Shown here: positions 16,897-24,131 of the stretch, one piece after another
Position numbering within the stretch: position 1 is the stretch's first letter
Layout: each line of letters opens with the position of its first letter
Assembly (NCBI RefSeq): GCF_014635345.1
Contig: NZ_BMCU01000007.1
Location: 62,001-126,000 of the forward strand
DNA from: Rhodococcoides trifolii
Lineage (GTDB): Bacteria; Actinomycetota; Actinomycetes; Mycobacteriales; Mycobacteriaceae
DNA length: 64,000 bases
Direction: 5' to 3'
Translations under genes and position numbers: made by a program
Notes under the pieces: generated by a model
Seen by the model: the letters and a program-made list of their open reading frames with translations, nothing else
The model's database searches: none
What the model was told of the DNA's origin: nothing

Positions 16897-18690
16897 TTAG
16901 TTTCCACCGCCGGTGACACCGTTGAGAAGGTTGCCCACCGCGCCGCCCGCGGTACCTGCGACGTTGGGGACGATGCCGGCAACCCCACCTACGACGCCGC
17001 CCAAAGTGTCTCCGGTCTGATCGAGTACATCACCGGGCGTCGGACCGCTGTACGGAGGAATGCTCGGGAAGTTCTGTCCGCCCCCCGTATTCCCGCCACC
17101 GGTGTTGCCACCGCCCGTGGTCCCACCACCGGTATTCGGCGTACCCGTGTTCGGTGTACCGGCCGCCGGGGCGCCACCCGAATTGGCCGTGCCGGTGTTC
17201 TGCGTTCCGGTGTTGGGTGTCCCCGTGTTCTGCGTTCCGGTCTGCGCTGTGCCTGCGGAGTTGGATCCGCCGGCCGGGGCTGATCCGGTTGCGACCGGTG
17301 CGGCCGGATCGACAGCACCCGGAGCTGCGGAGGTGGGAGCACCCGCGACGGGTGCGACGGACGTTGTCGTCGGAGCCCCGCTCGTCGTGGTGGCGACGGC
17401 CCCGTCGGTTGTCGGGCTGTCATTCGAGGTCAGCATGGTGCCCACTCCGAGCCCACCGGCGGCGAGGAGGGCGATCGCGGCGACGGTTCCGGCGATGATC
17501 GCGATCCGCTTGCCACGTGACGTCGGGGGCTTCGTCTTCGATCGCGACACGGGCGCAGGTGGCAGTTTCGAGAGCGATCGCGGCGCCGCGGTGGCCAGCG
17601 CGGTCGACGCCACCGGCGCAGCCGCGATGGTGTCGACTTCCGATCCTGCAGAGCCGATCTCGGCCGCGAGCACGGCGGCACCGGCTGCGGAGGTCAAGGC
17701 AGGTTCGTCGTGTGCGGTGACCGGGACGCGCAGCATCGACGACACCATTTCGGCGACGAGCGGAATGGACGCTCCGCCGCCGGTGAGCAGCACCCGCGTC
17801 ACCCCGGACGGGTCCACACCGCCCTGGCGCAGGGCCTCGCGAACGACGTCGAGCGACGACGTCAGCGGCTCGCGGATCATGTCCTCGAGCTCGGACCGTA
17901 CGACGCGGACATCCGTGTCGACTCCCGGAAGCTGAACGGAGACAACGGTGTCCGTGTCCGTCGACAACGCCTCCTTGGCGGCGGCGCACCGCTCGCGCAG
18001 CACGGCGAGAGCGTCGACGGTTCCCGGATCGAACGGGTCGATTGTGCTCAGGTCGGCGCCGGAGGATTCGAGAACATGTTGCAGGACAGCATGATCGAAC
18101 TGGGCACCGCTGATGTCCTCGCTGCGGACGGAGCGCCCGACGAGCGCGGAGTCCGCGCCGGTGCGCACGAGCGCGACATCGAGCGCGGAACCGCCGAGGT
18201 CGTAGACGACCACCATGCCGTCGCCGTCGCCGTCTACTCCGCGTCGGGCGCGCTGCAACCACGCCACGGCGGCGATGGCCTCGGGTACGTAGGTGACGTC
18301 GGTCAGTCCGTGGTGATCGGCTGCGTCGCGGAGCGCCTCGACAGTGTGACCCTGCCAATGGGTCGGGTACGCAACGACTGTCGTGGTGTCCGCCGATGCG
18401 GACGACGACGATGCCAGGCACGCCAACGTCGTCGCGTAGAGATCGTCGCCGGTGAAGGAACGGCCGTCGTCGGCCACGAGTGCGACGGGGTCGCCGACTC
18501 TGCTCGCATACCCCGTCAAGGACCCTGATCCGGAGGCCAGAACAGGCTCACGACCCGATGCCACGTCGAGAGCGGTGCGACTGACGACAGAGACGGTGCT
18601 GTCGGACTCGGAGTAGGTTTTGTCGGGCGAAACAGCCGACACTGCAATGGAAGTGGTGGATCCGACTTTCAATCCGAGCCCTGCGGTCAT
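16897..18690 (-). CDS. Membrane-anchored Hsp70-like protein with Gly/Asn/Thr repeat tail (paralogue 1)
   Basis: 597 residues, first gene of the minus-strand operon. Residues 1-~370 are an Hsp70-type ATPase with both lobes: GLKVGSTTS (the catalytic Asp of DLGTT is not kept), YDLGGSALDVALV, and an adenosine motif LLTGGGASIPLV. A basic stretch (RGKR) leads into a single membrane helix (IAIIAGTVAAIALLAAGG). The outer part carries NTGT/QNTG/PNTG and GGGNTGGGN repeats and ends in a Gly/Val-rich hydrophobic segment (GGVVGGVAGIVPNVAG) that could insert in the outer mycolate layer. No peptide-binding domain. The start is 288 bp from iniB, which it faces divergently; palindromes in between suggest joint control. 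Confidence 0.84.
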   Translation of the reverse strand: MTAGLGLKVGSTTSIAVSAVSPDKTYSESDSTVSVVSRTALDVASGREPVLASGSGSLTGYASRVGDPVALVADDGRSFTGDDLYATTLACLASSSSASADTTTVVAYPTHWQGHTVEALRDAADHHGLTDVTYVPEAIAAVAWLQRARRGVDGDGDGMVVVYDLGGSALDVALVRTGADSALVGRSVRSEDISGAQFDHAVLQHVLESSGADLSTIDPFDPGTVDALAVLRERCAAAKEALSTDTDTVVSVQLPGVDTDVRVVRSELEDMIREPLTSSLDVVREALRQGGVDPSGVTRVLLTGGGASIPLVAEMVSSMLRVPVTAHDEPALTSAAGAAVLAAEIGSAGSEVDTIAAAPVASTALATAAPRSLSKLPPAPVSRSKTKPPTSRGKRIAIIAGTVAAIALLAAGGLGVGTMLTSNDSPTTDGAVATTTSGAPTTTSVAPVAGAPTSAAPGAVDPAAPVATGSAPAGGSNSAGTAQTGTQNTGTPNTGTQNTGTANSGGAPAAGTPNTGTPNTGGGTTGGGNTGGGNTGGGQNFPSIPPYSGPTPGDVLDQTGDTLGGVVGGVAGIVPNVAGTAGGAVGNLLNGVTGGGN

Positions 18691-18715
18691 GCTTTCGACT
18701 CCCGTTTCGTGCGCT

Positions 18716-18766
18716 TGGGCGTACGCCCACGCGACCTCTTCTGACGCATGTCGCCCCGAGGGGCGA
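18716..18766. promoter_or_regulatory. Two perfect palindromes in the hsp70-like/iniB intergenic region
   Basis: TGGGCGTACGCCCA (18716-18729, perfect 14-bp palindrome) and TCGCCCCGAGGGGCGA (18751-18766, perfect 7-bp arms around GA). They lie 26-76 bp from the start of the Hsp70-like gene and 200 bp or more from iniB, a position suited to control of the minus-strand operon. The two share no half-site, so may bind different regulators. Confidence 0.5.
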
Positions 18767-18809
18767 TGTTGTTACTCATCACATACGAATCGACGCCATT
18801 CTGCGGGCC

Positions 18810-18878
18810 ATTCCCCCTAATCCCCTAACGGATGTCGAATCCCCTATGCGCTGAATGGGGGATCGAAAGGGGGATCGA
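18810..18878. promoter_or_regulatory. Repeated GGGGAT-type elements upstream of iniB
   Basis: AATCCCCTA occurs exactly at 18819 and 18838 (19 bp apart), with a related TTCCCCCTA just before. GGGGGATCGA occurs exactly at 18857 and 18869 (12 bp apart). Read on one strand the set is AGGGGATT twice and GGGGGATC twice in opposite orientation, sharing GGGGAT. The array ends directly before the likely iniB promoter, which suits an activator such as the LuxR-type regulator encoded opposite. Confidence 0.5.
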
Positions 18879-18883
18879 CCCCG

Positions 18884-18912
18884 TTGGGCCGGGTGCCGGG
18901 GATCCATAGCGT
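18884..18912 (+). promoter_or_regulatory. Candidate iniB promoter
   Basis: TTGGGC (18884-18889) and TAGCGT (18907-18912) are separated by 17 bases, an acceptable -35/-10 pair for the housekeeping sigma factor. It would give a leader of about 60 bases before iniB. Weak hexamers suit an activator-dependent promoter. Confidence 0.4.
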
Positions 18913-18978
18913 TGGTTCCATTCGCCGGCCCGTGTCGGCATCACCGCGACACAACCCACCCGACATCAGGAGCTCACG

Positions 18979-21900
18979 ATGGCCACCAACGCAGTCCTCG
19001 ACTTCATCCTCAGCCTTCTCCGTGACGACAAGGCGGCCGCCGCATACTGCGCCAACCCGCAGGCGACGCTGAACGCCGCCGGCCTGGAGGACGTATGCCA
19101 CGCGGACATCGTCGCTGTGGCTCCCATGGTCGGTGAGTCCGGACTGTTCGCCGGCGGATCGCGGCTGGCGTCCATCGTGAACGCCGGGAACTACCGCGCA
19201 GGCGACATCAACATCGGTGGTTTCGGTGGGATCAACGCGGGCGCCGCTGCGGGTGGCATCGCCGTCGGCGGCATCTCGCTCGGCGGGCTGGGCGGCGTCA
19301 ACATCGGCGGCCTCGGCGACATCAACCTCGGTGGCATCGACCTCGGTGGCATCAACTTCGGTGATCTCGACCTGAGCGGCCTGAACTTCCTCGACCTCGA
19401 CTTCGCGGGCCAGTTCACCGCGGTACTCGCCGCAGCCCTCGGCGGCGCCCTCCAGATCGGCGGCGAGATCGCAGCCGAGTTCGGCGCGGTCTTCGGAGCG
19501 CTCGTCGACGCGGCCCTGAGCCTCGACGGAGCTCTCGCCGGCATCCTCGACATCGACGGACTTCTCGACATCGGCGCCACGGTCGCCGGGATCCTCACGG
19601 CAGGCCTCGGCCTGGGAGCCGGGTTCGGCGCAGAACTCGCCGCCACCATCAACGCTGCTGTCGGCGCGATCGCCGGCCTCGACCTCGACGCGGTACTGGG
19701 CGTCGCGGGCACCCTCGGCGCTGCCCTCGGAGTCGGCGGCGCGCTCGCGGCCGACGTCGGTGCCTCGCTGGCCGGTGTACTCGGAGCGGCCGTCACCGCC
19801 GGCGGCTCGATCGGCGCGGAACTCGCTGCCGCTCTGACCGCAGGCCTCGACGTCGGCGCATCGCTCGCCACGGTCGTCGGCGGCGCCCTCGGCGTGACGG
19901 GCGACCTGACCGCTGCACTGGGCGGCGCGTTCGGCGCAGCACTGGGCGTCACCGGTGACCTCGGAGCCACCCTCGCGGGCCTGCTCGACGCGTCCGTCGT
20001 CGCCGGTCTCGCCGGGGACCTCACCGCAGCCCTGTCCGCTGCCTTGAGCAACGCACTCGCGGCCGGCGGCGACATCGGTGCCACCCTCGGCGCATCCCTG
20101 GGTGCCGTTCTCGGAGCGGTTACCGGCCTCGACCTCACCAACACGCTTGACCTCGACGGTGTCCTCGGCGTCGGCGGCACCCTCAGCGCCGCACTCGCCG
20201 GTGCGCTCGGCCTCGGCGGCGGCGTCACCGCCCAGCTCGGCGCTGCACTGGACGCCGCTCTCGGCGTCGTCGGCGACCTCGACCTGGCCGCCGTCCTCGC
20301 GGGCGGAGCCGACATCGGTGCCACCCTCGGCGCCGCACTCAGCGGGGTCGTCGCGGCCGGCGGAACCGTCGCCGCGGATCTCGGTGCCGCACTCGGGGCC
20401 GTGCTCGGAGGCGTTCTCTCGGCCGACCTCGGCGCACAGCTCACGGGTCTCCTGGCCGGCGGAGTCGACCTCGGCGCAGCCCTCGGAACCATCCTCGGCG
20501 GCGCACTCGACCTCGACGGTGTCCTCGGGCTCGGAGCCGGCCTCGGTGCCGGCCTCACCACCACGCTCGGGGCCGCACTGGACGCAGCCCTCGGTGCGGG
20601 CGGACTGCTCGGCGCCGACCTCACCGGCCTGATCGGCGCCGGCCTCGTCGCCCAGTTGTCCACCGCCCTCGGCGCCGCGCTCGGTGCGGGTGGGCAGGTG
20701 GCCGGTGACCTCGGTGTCGCCCTCGGCGGACTTCTCGGCGCAGGCGCCGGACTGGATCTCGTCGGTGACCTCGTCGCGGGCCTCGGCCTCGACGGCGGTA
20801 TCGCCGCTCAGCTCGGCGCCGCACTCGAAGCCGCCCTCGGCGGTGTCGTCGGACTCGACGCGGGCGCCCAGCTCGGCGCAGTTCTGACTGCAGGTGGCGC
20901 CATCGCCGCCAACGTCGGAGCGACCCTCGGCGCAGCTCTGGGCACGGCCCTGTCGGCGGATCTCGGTGCACAGCTCGCCGGACTTCTGGCCGGTGGTGTC
21001 GATCTCGACGGTGCACTCGGAACCATCCTCGGCGGCGCCCTCGATCTCGACGGCGGTATCGCCGCCACCCTCGGCGGCGCCCTCGAAGCAGCCCTCGGCG
21101 CGACCGGTGGCCTGGACCTCGCCGCACTGCTCGACGGCGGACTGACGACTCAGCTCTCGACTGCGCTCGGTGCCGCACTCGGTGCGGGCGGCCAGGTCGC
21201 AGCGGACCTCGGTCTCGCTCTCGGCGGAGTTCTCGGCGGAGTCGCCGGTCTGGGTGGCGGCCTCGACCTCGGCGCCGACCTTCTCGCCGGACTCGGCCTG
21301 GGAATCGACACGGGTATCGCAGCGCAGCTCGGTGCCGCGCTCGAAGCCGCCCTCGGCGGTGTCGTCGGAGTGGACGTCGGCGCGCAGCTCGCAGCCGTTC
21401 TGGCCGCCGGCGGCGCGGTCGCCGCGAACGTCGGTGCCACCCTCGGAACCGTCCTCGGTGGTGCTCTGGCCACCGACCTCGGCGCCCAGGTGGCCGGTCT
21501 GCTGGCCGGTGGCGCTGACATCGGCGCAGCCCTCGGCACCGTGCTCGGCGGCGCGCTCGACCTCGACGGCGGACTGGCTGCCACTCTCGGAACCGCTCTC
21601 GAAGCGGCCCTCAGCGTGACCGGTGGCCTCGACCTCGGAACCCTGCTCGACGGGGGCCTGGTCGCCGGACTGGGCGGTGGCCTGGTCGCCGGGCTGGGCG
21701 GTGGCCTGGTGGCGCAACTGTCGACCACCCTCGGCGCGGCCCTCGGTGCCGGCGGATCCGTCGCCGGTGACTTGGGACTGGCTCTGGGCGGCGTGCTCGG
21801 CGGTGCAGCCGGCCTCGGCGGCGGACTCGATCTGGCCGGTGACCTCGTCGCCGGACTCGGACTCGACGCGGGTCTGGCCGCGCAGCTCGGTGCCGCACTC

Positions 21901-24009
21901 GAAGGAGCACTCGGCGGCGCTGTCGGTACGGATATCGGAGCTCAGCTCAGCGGCGTTCTCGCCGCGGGTGGCGCTGTGGCGGCCAACGTCGGTGCAGCAC
22001 TCGGCACGGTCCTCGGTGCCGGACTGACGGGCGACCTCGGCGCCCAGCTCGCGGGACTGCTCGCCGGTGGTGTGGACGCGGGCGCAGCGCTCGGAACCGT
22101 CCTCGGCGGCGTTCTCGATCTGGACGGCGGCCTGGCCGCCACGCTCGGTGGCGCACTCGAGACGGCCCTCGGCGTGACGGGCGGGATCGATCTCGCCGCG
22201 CTGCTCGGCGCGGACGTCACCACGCAGCTGTCGACCGCGCTCGGCGCGGCCCTCGGCGCCGGCGGAACCGTCGCCGGCGACCTGGGACTGGCTCTGGGCG
22301 GCGTGCTCGACGGCGCAGCCGGCCTCGGCGGCGGCCTCGATCTGGCCGGTGACCTCGTCGCCGGACTCGGACTCGACGCCGGTCTGGCCGCGCAGCTCGG
22401 TGCGGCACTCGAAGGAGCGCTCGGCGGCGCTGTCGGTACGGACATCGGAGCTCAGCTCAGCGGCGTTCTCGCCGCGGGTGGCGCCGTGGCGGCCAACGTC
22501 GGTGCGACACTCGGCACCGTTCTCGGCGGCGTCCTCGACACCGACCTCGGCGCACAGGTGACGGGTCTGCTGGCCGGCGGCGCCGACATCGGCGGCGCAC
22601 TGGGAACCGTCCTCGGTGGAGCACTCGACCTCGACGGTGGTCTCGCTGCCACTCTCGGAACCACCCTCGGAGCAGCGCTCGGAGCCACCGGCGCGGTGGA
22701 CCTCGGCACCCTGCTCGACGGCGGTCTCGTCGCCGGTCTCGGTGGCGGTCTGAGCGCACAGCTCGCAACCGCGCTGGGCGCCACCCTCGGTGCCGGCGGA
22801 GCCGTGGCGGGTGAACTGGGCGGCGCACTCGGCGCAGCACTGGACGGCGGAATCCTCGCCGACCTCGACCCCAGTGTCATCGTCGGCGGCGATCTCGGCG
22901 GCGTCGTCGCCGGGGCTCTGGGAACCAGCTTGGGACTCGACGCGGGTCTGGTCGGAACCCTCACCGCCGCACTGAACGGTGCGGTGGCAGGCGGAGTCGA
23001 CCTGACCGGAGTCACCGATCTCCAAGGCGCCCTGACCGGCGTGCTGGGAGTGGGCGGAGACGCCGGACTCGAACTCGGTGCTGCCCTCGGAACTGCCCTC
23101 GGCGTGGTTGCCGACGGCGGCGGCGCTCTCGATCTGGGTGCCACCCTCGGCGGGGCTCTCGGCGTCGGCGGCGACCTGACCGCAGGACTCGACACGGCCC
23201 TGGACTCCGCGCTCGCGGCGGGCGGTGGTCTCACCCTCGACCCGAATCTGGTCGGCGGACTCACCGGCGTGCTCGACGGATCGGCCGGACTCGGCGGACT
23301 CGGCGCGGTCACCGGTGGAGTCGACTCGGGCCTGGCAGCGGTGGGCGGCCTCGGAGCCGGGCTGGGCGCAGCGGCCGGCTTGGGCGGCGGTCTCGCGGCC
23401 GGGCTCGGCGGACTCGCGGACCTGCCGGGAACGGTGGACGGTGGGCTGAACCTGCCGGGAACGATCGACGGCGGCCTCAACCTGCCGGGCAGCATCGACG
23501 GCGGCCTGAACCTGCCGGGTTCGTTCGGCGGCGGGCTCGAGACCGGAACCCCGCTCGACGGTGACGCGTCCGGAAACTTCGATCTCGGCGGCACCCTCTC
23601 CGGGACCGTGGAGCAGGCGACGAGCGTCGTCGGTGGTGGCGATCTGTCCTCCACCCTCGGCGGTGTCACCGGCGGCGGCCTGTCCGGTGCCGTGGACAAC
23701 GTCACCTCGGCCGCCGGGGCGGTCGACGGTCATGCTCAGGGCGCGGTCGACGCGGCGTCGGACTCGGGCCAGCAGATCGATCAGTCGGCGTCGCTGGCCG
23801 GCGGAGTGGACGGCGCCCTCGGCGCCGTCGGCAACGCCTGGTCCTCCGTCGACCCGACGGCAGCCTTCGGCGACGACGACACCAGCGGACTCCACACGGG
23901 CTCGCTGACCGGTGATCTGACCGGCACCGCGGACTCCACCGTGGACGACGGAACCGAGTCGACCACCACGTCGCATCACGTCGACCTGGGGGACATTCTC
24001 AACCCGTGA
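18979..24009 (+). CDS. iniB: IniB-like giant Gly/Ala/Leu-rich repeat protein
   Basis: 1676 residues; ATG preceded by AGGAG. Residues 1-~60 form the conserved IniB head (VLDFILSLLRDDKAAAAYCA, then PQATLNAAGL). The remainder is low-complexity Gly/Ala/Leu/Asp sequence: short NIGG/LGGI repeats at first, then hundreds of residues of LGAALG-type units, including about five long repeats of 165-185 residues. Near the C-terminus come four 10-residue LPG(T/S)(V/I)DGGLN units (DNA period 30 bp, 23422-23541), then a polar end. No Sec signal peptide. IniB of M. tuberculosis is, from memory, ~480 residues, so this is over three times larger. Mycobacterial iniBAC is induced by cell-wall inhibitors; IniB's role is unknown, perhaps structural in the envelope. 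A terminator separates it from iniA. Confidence 0.85.
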   Translation: MATNAVLDFILSLLRDDKAAAAYCANPQATLNAAGLEDVCHADIVAVAPMVGESGLFAGGSRLASIVNAGNYRAGDINIGGFGGINAGAAAGGIAVGGISLGGLGGVNIGGLGDINLGGIDLGGINFGDLDLSGLNFLDLDFAGQFTAVLAAALGGALQIGGEIAAEFGAVFGALVDAALSLDGALAGILDIDGLLDIGATVAGILTAGLGLGAGFGAELAATINAAVGAIAGLDLDAVLGVAGTLGAALGVGGALAADVGASLAGVLGAAVTAGGSIGAELAAALTAGLDVGASLATVVGGALGVTGDLTAALGGAFGAALGVTGDLGATLAGLLDASVVAGLAGDLTAALSAALSNALAAGGDIGATLGASLGAVLGAVTGLDLTNTLDLDGVLGVGGTLSAALAGALGLGGGVTAQLGAALDAALGVVGDLDLAAVLAGGADIGATLGAALSGVVAAGGTVAADLGAALGAVLGGVLSADLGAQLTGLLAGGVDLGAALGTILGGALDLDGVLGLGAGLGAGLTTTLGAALDAALGAGGLLGADLTGLIGAGLVAQLSTALGAALGAGGQVAGDLGVALGGLLGAGAGLDLVGDLVAGLGLDGGIAAQLGAALEAALGGVVGLDAGAQLGAVLTAGGAIAANVGATLGAALGTALSADLGAQLAGLLAGGVDLDGALGTILGGALDLDGGIAATLGGALEAALGATGGLDLAALLDGGLTTQLSTALGAALGAGGQVAADLGLALGGVLGGVAGLGGGLDLGADLLAGLGLGIDTGIAAQLGAALEAALGGVVGVDVGAQLAAVLAAGGAVAANVGATLGTVLGGALATDLGAQVAGLLAGGADIGAALGTVLGGALDLDGGLAATLGTALEAALSVTGGLDLGTLLDGGLVAGLGGGLVAGLGGGLVAQLSTTLGAALGAGGSVAGDLGLALGGVLGGAAGLGGGLDLAGDLVAGLGLDAGLAAQLGAALEGALGGAVGTDIGAQLSGVLAAGGAVAANVGAALGTVLGAGLTGDLGAQLAGLLAGGVDAGAALGTVLGGVLDLDGGLAATLGGALETALGVTGGIDLAALLGADVTTQLSTALGAALGAGGTVAGDLGLALGGVLDGAAGLGGGLDLAGDLVAGLGLDAGLAAQLGAALEGALGGAVGTDIGAQLSGVLAAGGAVAANVGATLGTVLGGVLDTDLGAQVTGLLAGGADIGGALGTVLGGALDLDGGLAATLGTTLGAALGATGAVDLGTLLDGGLVAGLGGGLSAQLATALGATLGAGGAVAGELGGALGAALDGGILADLDPSVIVGGDLGGVVAGALGTSLGLDAGLVGTLTAALNGAVAGGVDLTGVTDLQGALTGVLGVGGDAGLELGAALGTALGVVADGGGALDLGATLGGALGVGGDLTAGLDTALDSALAAGGGLTLDPNLVGGLTGVLDGSAGLGGLGAVTGGVDSGLAAVGGLGAGLGAAAGLGGGLAAGLGGLADLPGTVDGGLNLPGTIDGGLNLPGSIDGGLNLPGSFGGGLETGTPLDGDASGNFDLGGTLSGTVEQATSVVGGGDLSSTLGGVTGGGLSGAVDNVTSAAGAVDGHAQGAVDAASDSGQQIDQSASLAGGVDGALGAVGNAWSSVDPTAAFGDDDTSGLHTGSLTGDLTGTADSTVDDGTESTTTSHHVDLGDILNP
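20641..22850. repeat. About five long tandem repeats within iniB
   Basis: Units starting at the codons for QLSTALGAALG-like sequence occur near 20656, 21151, 21716, 22228 and 22759, a spacing of roughly 500-560 bp. The third and fourth are almost identical over long stretches (compare 21880-22010 with 22391-22515). This indicates recent duplication or gene conversion and makes the locus prone to length change and assembly error. Confidence 0.8.
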
Positions 24010-24036
24010 TCGGTCACCGGTAAGTATCTGTAACAG

Positions 24037-24074
24037 CCTCGGCCCCGTGCGCGCTTAAACGTACGGGGCCGAGG
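24037..24074 (+). terminator. Intrinsic terminator between iniB and iniA
   Basis: Twelve-bp perfect stem CCTCGGCCCCGT/ACGGGGCCGAGG, 14-base loop, followed by CTTTACTGTT. It lies 27 bases after iniB. iniA must therefore be reached by read-through or have its own promoter in the remaining 57 bp. Confidence 0.75.
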
Positions 24075-24131
24075 CTTTACTGTTAACCCTCACAACGATC
24101 AACGAAGGATCAGAGCGGGTCGGAGTATTGC

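Noticed and set aside
18844..23979. A 1711-codon open frame antisense to iniB
   Set aside because: It has no family resemblance and is a mirror of the iniB repeats: GC-rich Gly/Ala/Leu codons lack stops in the opposite frame. iniB has the ribosome site, the conserved head and the syntenic context.
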